Shown here piece by piece: positions 63,679 to 64,000 of a stretch of DNA of 64,000 bases. How positions within the stretch are numbered: the first letter of the stretch is position 1; every line of letters starts with the position of its first letter. A program made the translations under genes and the position numbers. Where the stretch lies: positions 1,035,507 to 1,099,506 of the forward strand of contig NZ_JAIFZQ010000020.1 of assembly GCF_019710585.1 (NCBI RefSeq), given 5' to 3'. The notes beneath the pieces are model-generated. The model saw only the letters and a program-made list of their open reading frames with translations. It had not been told where the DNA came from and ran no database searches. The DNA is from Arthrobacter sp. MAHUQ-56. GTDB taxonomy: Bacteria; Actinomycetota; Actinomycetes; Actinomycetales; Micrococcaceae.

Positions 63679-64000
63679 TTGCACCTCAAAAGCCTCACCG
63701 TCCGGGGGTTTAAGTCCTTTGCGTCCGCCACCACGTTCGAGTTCGAACCCGGCGTCACCGCCGTCGTGGGCCCGAACGGGTCCGGCAAGTCGAACGTCGT
63801 GGACGCCCTGGCCTGGGTCATGGGGGAGCAGGGCGCGAAAACCCTTCGCGGCGGCAAGATGGAGGACGTCATCTTCGCGGGCACGTCCGGCCGCCCGCCC
63901 CTGGGGCGCGCCCACGTTTCGCTGACCATCGACAACACCGACGGTGCACTGCCCATCGAGTACAGCGAAGTCACCATCTCCCGGACACTGTTCCGTACCG
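63679..64000 (+). CDS. smc: chromosome segregation protein SMC (5' part)
   Basis: First 107 codons of Smc, cut by the right edge. TTG start with GGAG twelve bases before it. The residues are [20 protein letters not shown] then [20 protein letters not shown] (Walker A, near 32), then [20 protein letters not shown], all diagnostic of the SMC ATPase head. Forms condensin with ScpA/ScpB. It closes the yceD-rpmF-rnc-mutM-smc arrangement. Confidence 0.94.
   Translation, partial: MHLKSLTVRGFKSFASATTFEFEPGVTAVVGPNGSGKSNVVDALAWVMGEQGAKTLRGGKMEDVIFAGTSGRPPLGRAHVSLTIDNTDGALPIEYSEVTISRTLFRT

Overview
The window looks like ordinary chromosome of a high-GC Gram-positive actinobacterium, most likely an Arthrobacter or Pseudarthrobacter relative (Micrococcaceae). 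This rests on the strong G/C bias at third codon positions, the order ilvB-ilvN-ilvC then serA, the yceD-rpmF-rnc-mutM-smc block, GTG and TTG starts, and many genes with a -10 hexamer six or seven bases before the start codon. No rRNA, insertion sequence, prophage or CRISPR array is visible. There are four tRNA genes (Leu-TAG, Lys-CTT, Gln-CTG, Glu-CTC).

Layout: 1-2060 holds the end of a NAD synthesis operon (nadC and a cysteine desulfurase). 2091-5940 holds a small reverse-strand cluster (DUF1684, FAA hydrolase, GtrA) divergent from a lipoprotein and a transglutaminase. 5941-15126 is a reverse-strand series: a MarR/flavin-monooxygenase pair with a clear palindromic operator, a lone RND exporter, malate:quinone oxidoreductase, a peptide-type binding lipoprotein and a fasciclin lipoprotein. 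15360-19392 holds tRNA-Leu, a peroxiredoxin divergent from a MarR gene, tRNA-Lys, a PQQ-type sugar dehydrogenase and a membrane-anchored low-complexity protein.

19649-48213 is dominated by branched-chain amino acid synthesis: ilvD, an attenuated ilvBNC operon with a valine-rich leader peptide, serA, leuB, ilvE, and an IclR regulator divergent from leuCD. An ABC exporter, metG, gltX, a YhgE/Pip-type protein, tRNA-Gln, tRNA-Glu and a tandem pair of membrane GTPases are interspersed. A near-identical 19-base operator sequence lies between iclR and leuC and upstream of ilvD, with a half-site at leuB. It ties scattered ilv and leu genes to one likely LtbR/NdgR-type regulator.

48391-64000 is housekeeping: murA, plsC, gpsA, ddl, thiL, a DhaL-type kinase-like gene, recG, rsmD, coaD, DUF177 (apparently with an ATT start codon), rpmF, rnc, mutM and the beginning of smc.

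The most interesting observations are the shared operator, the attenuator with mutually exclusive pairings, the probable ATT start of the DUF177 gene, the tandem TetR-like operators upstream of the YhgE-like gene with no TetR gene nearby, the tandem dynamin-like GTPases, and the widespread leaderless promoter layout.
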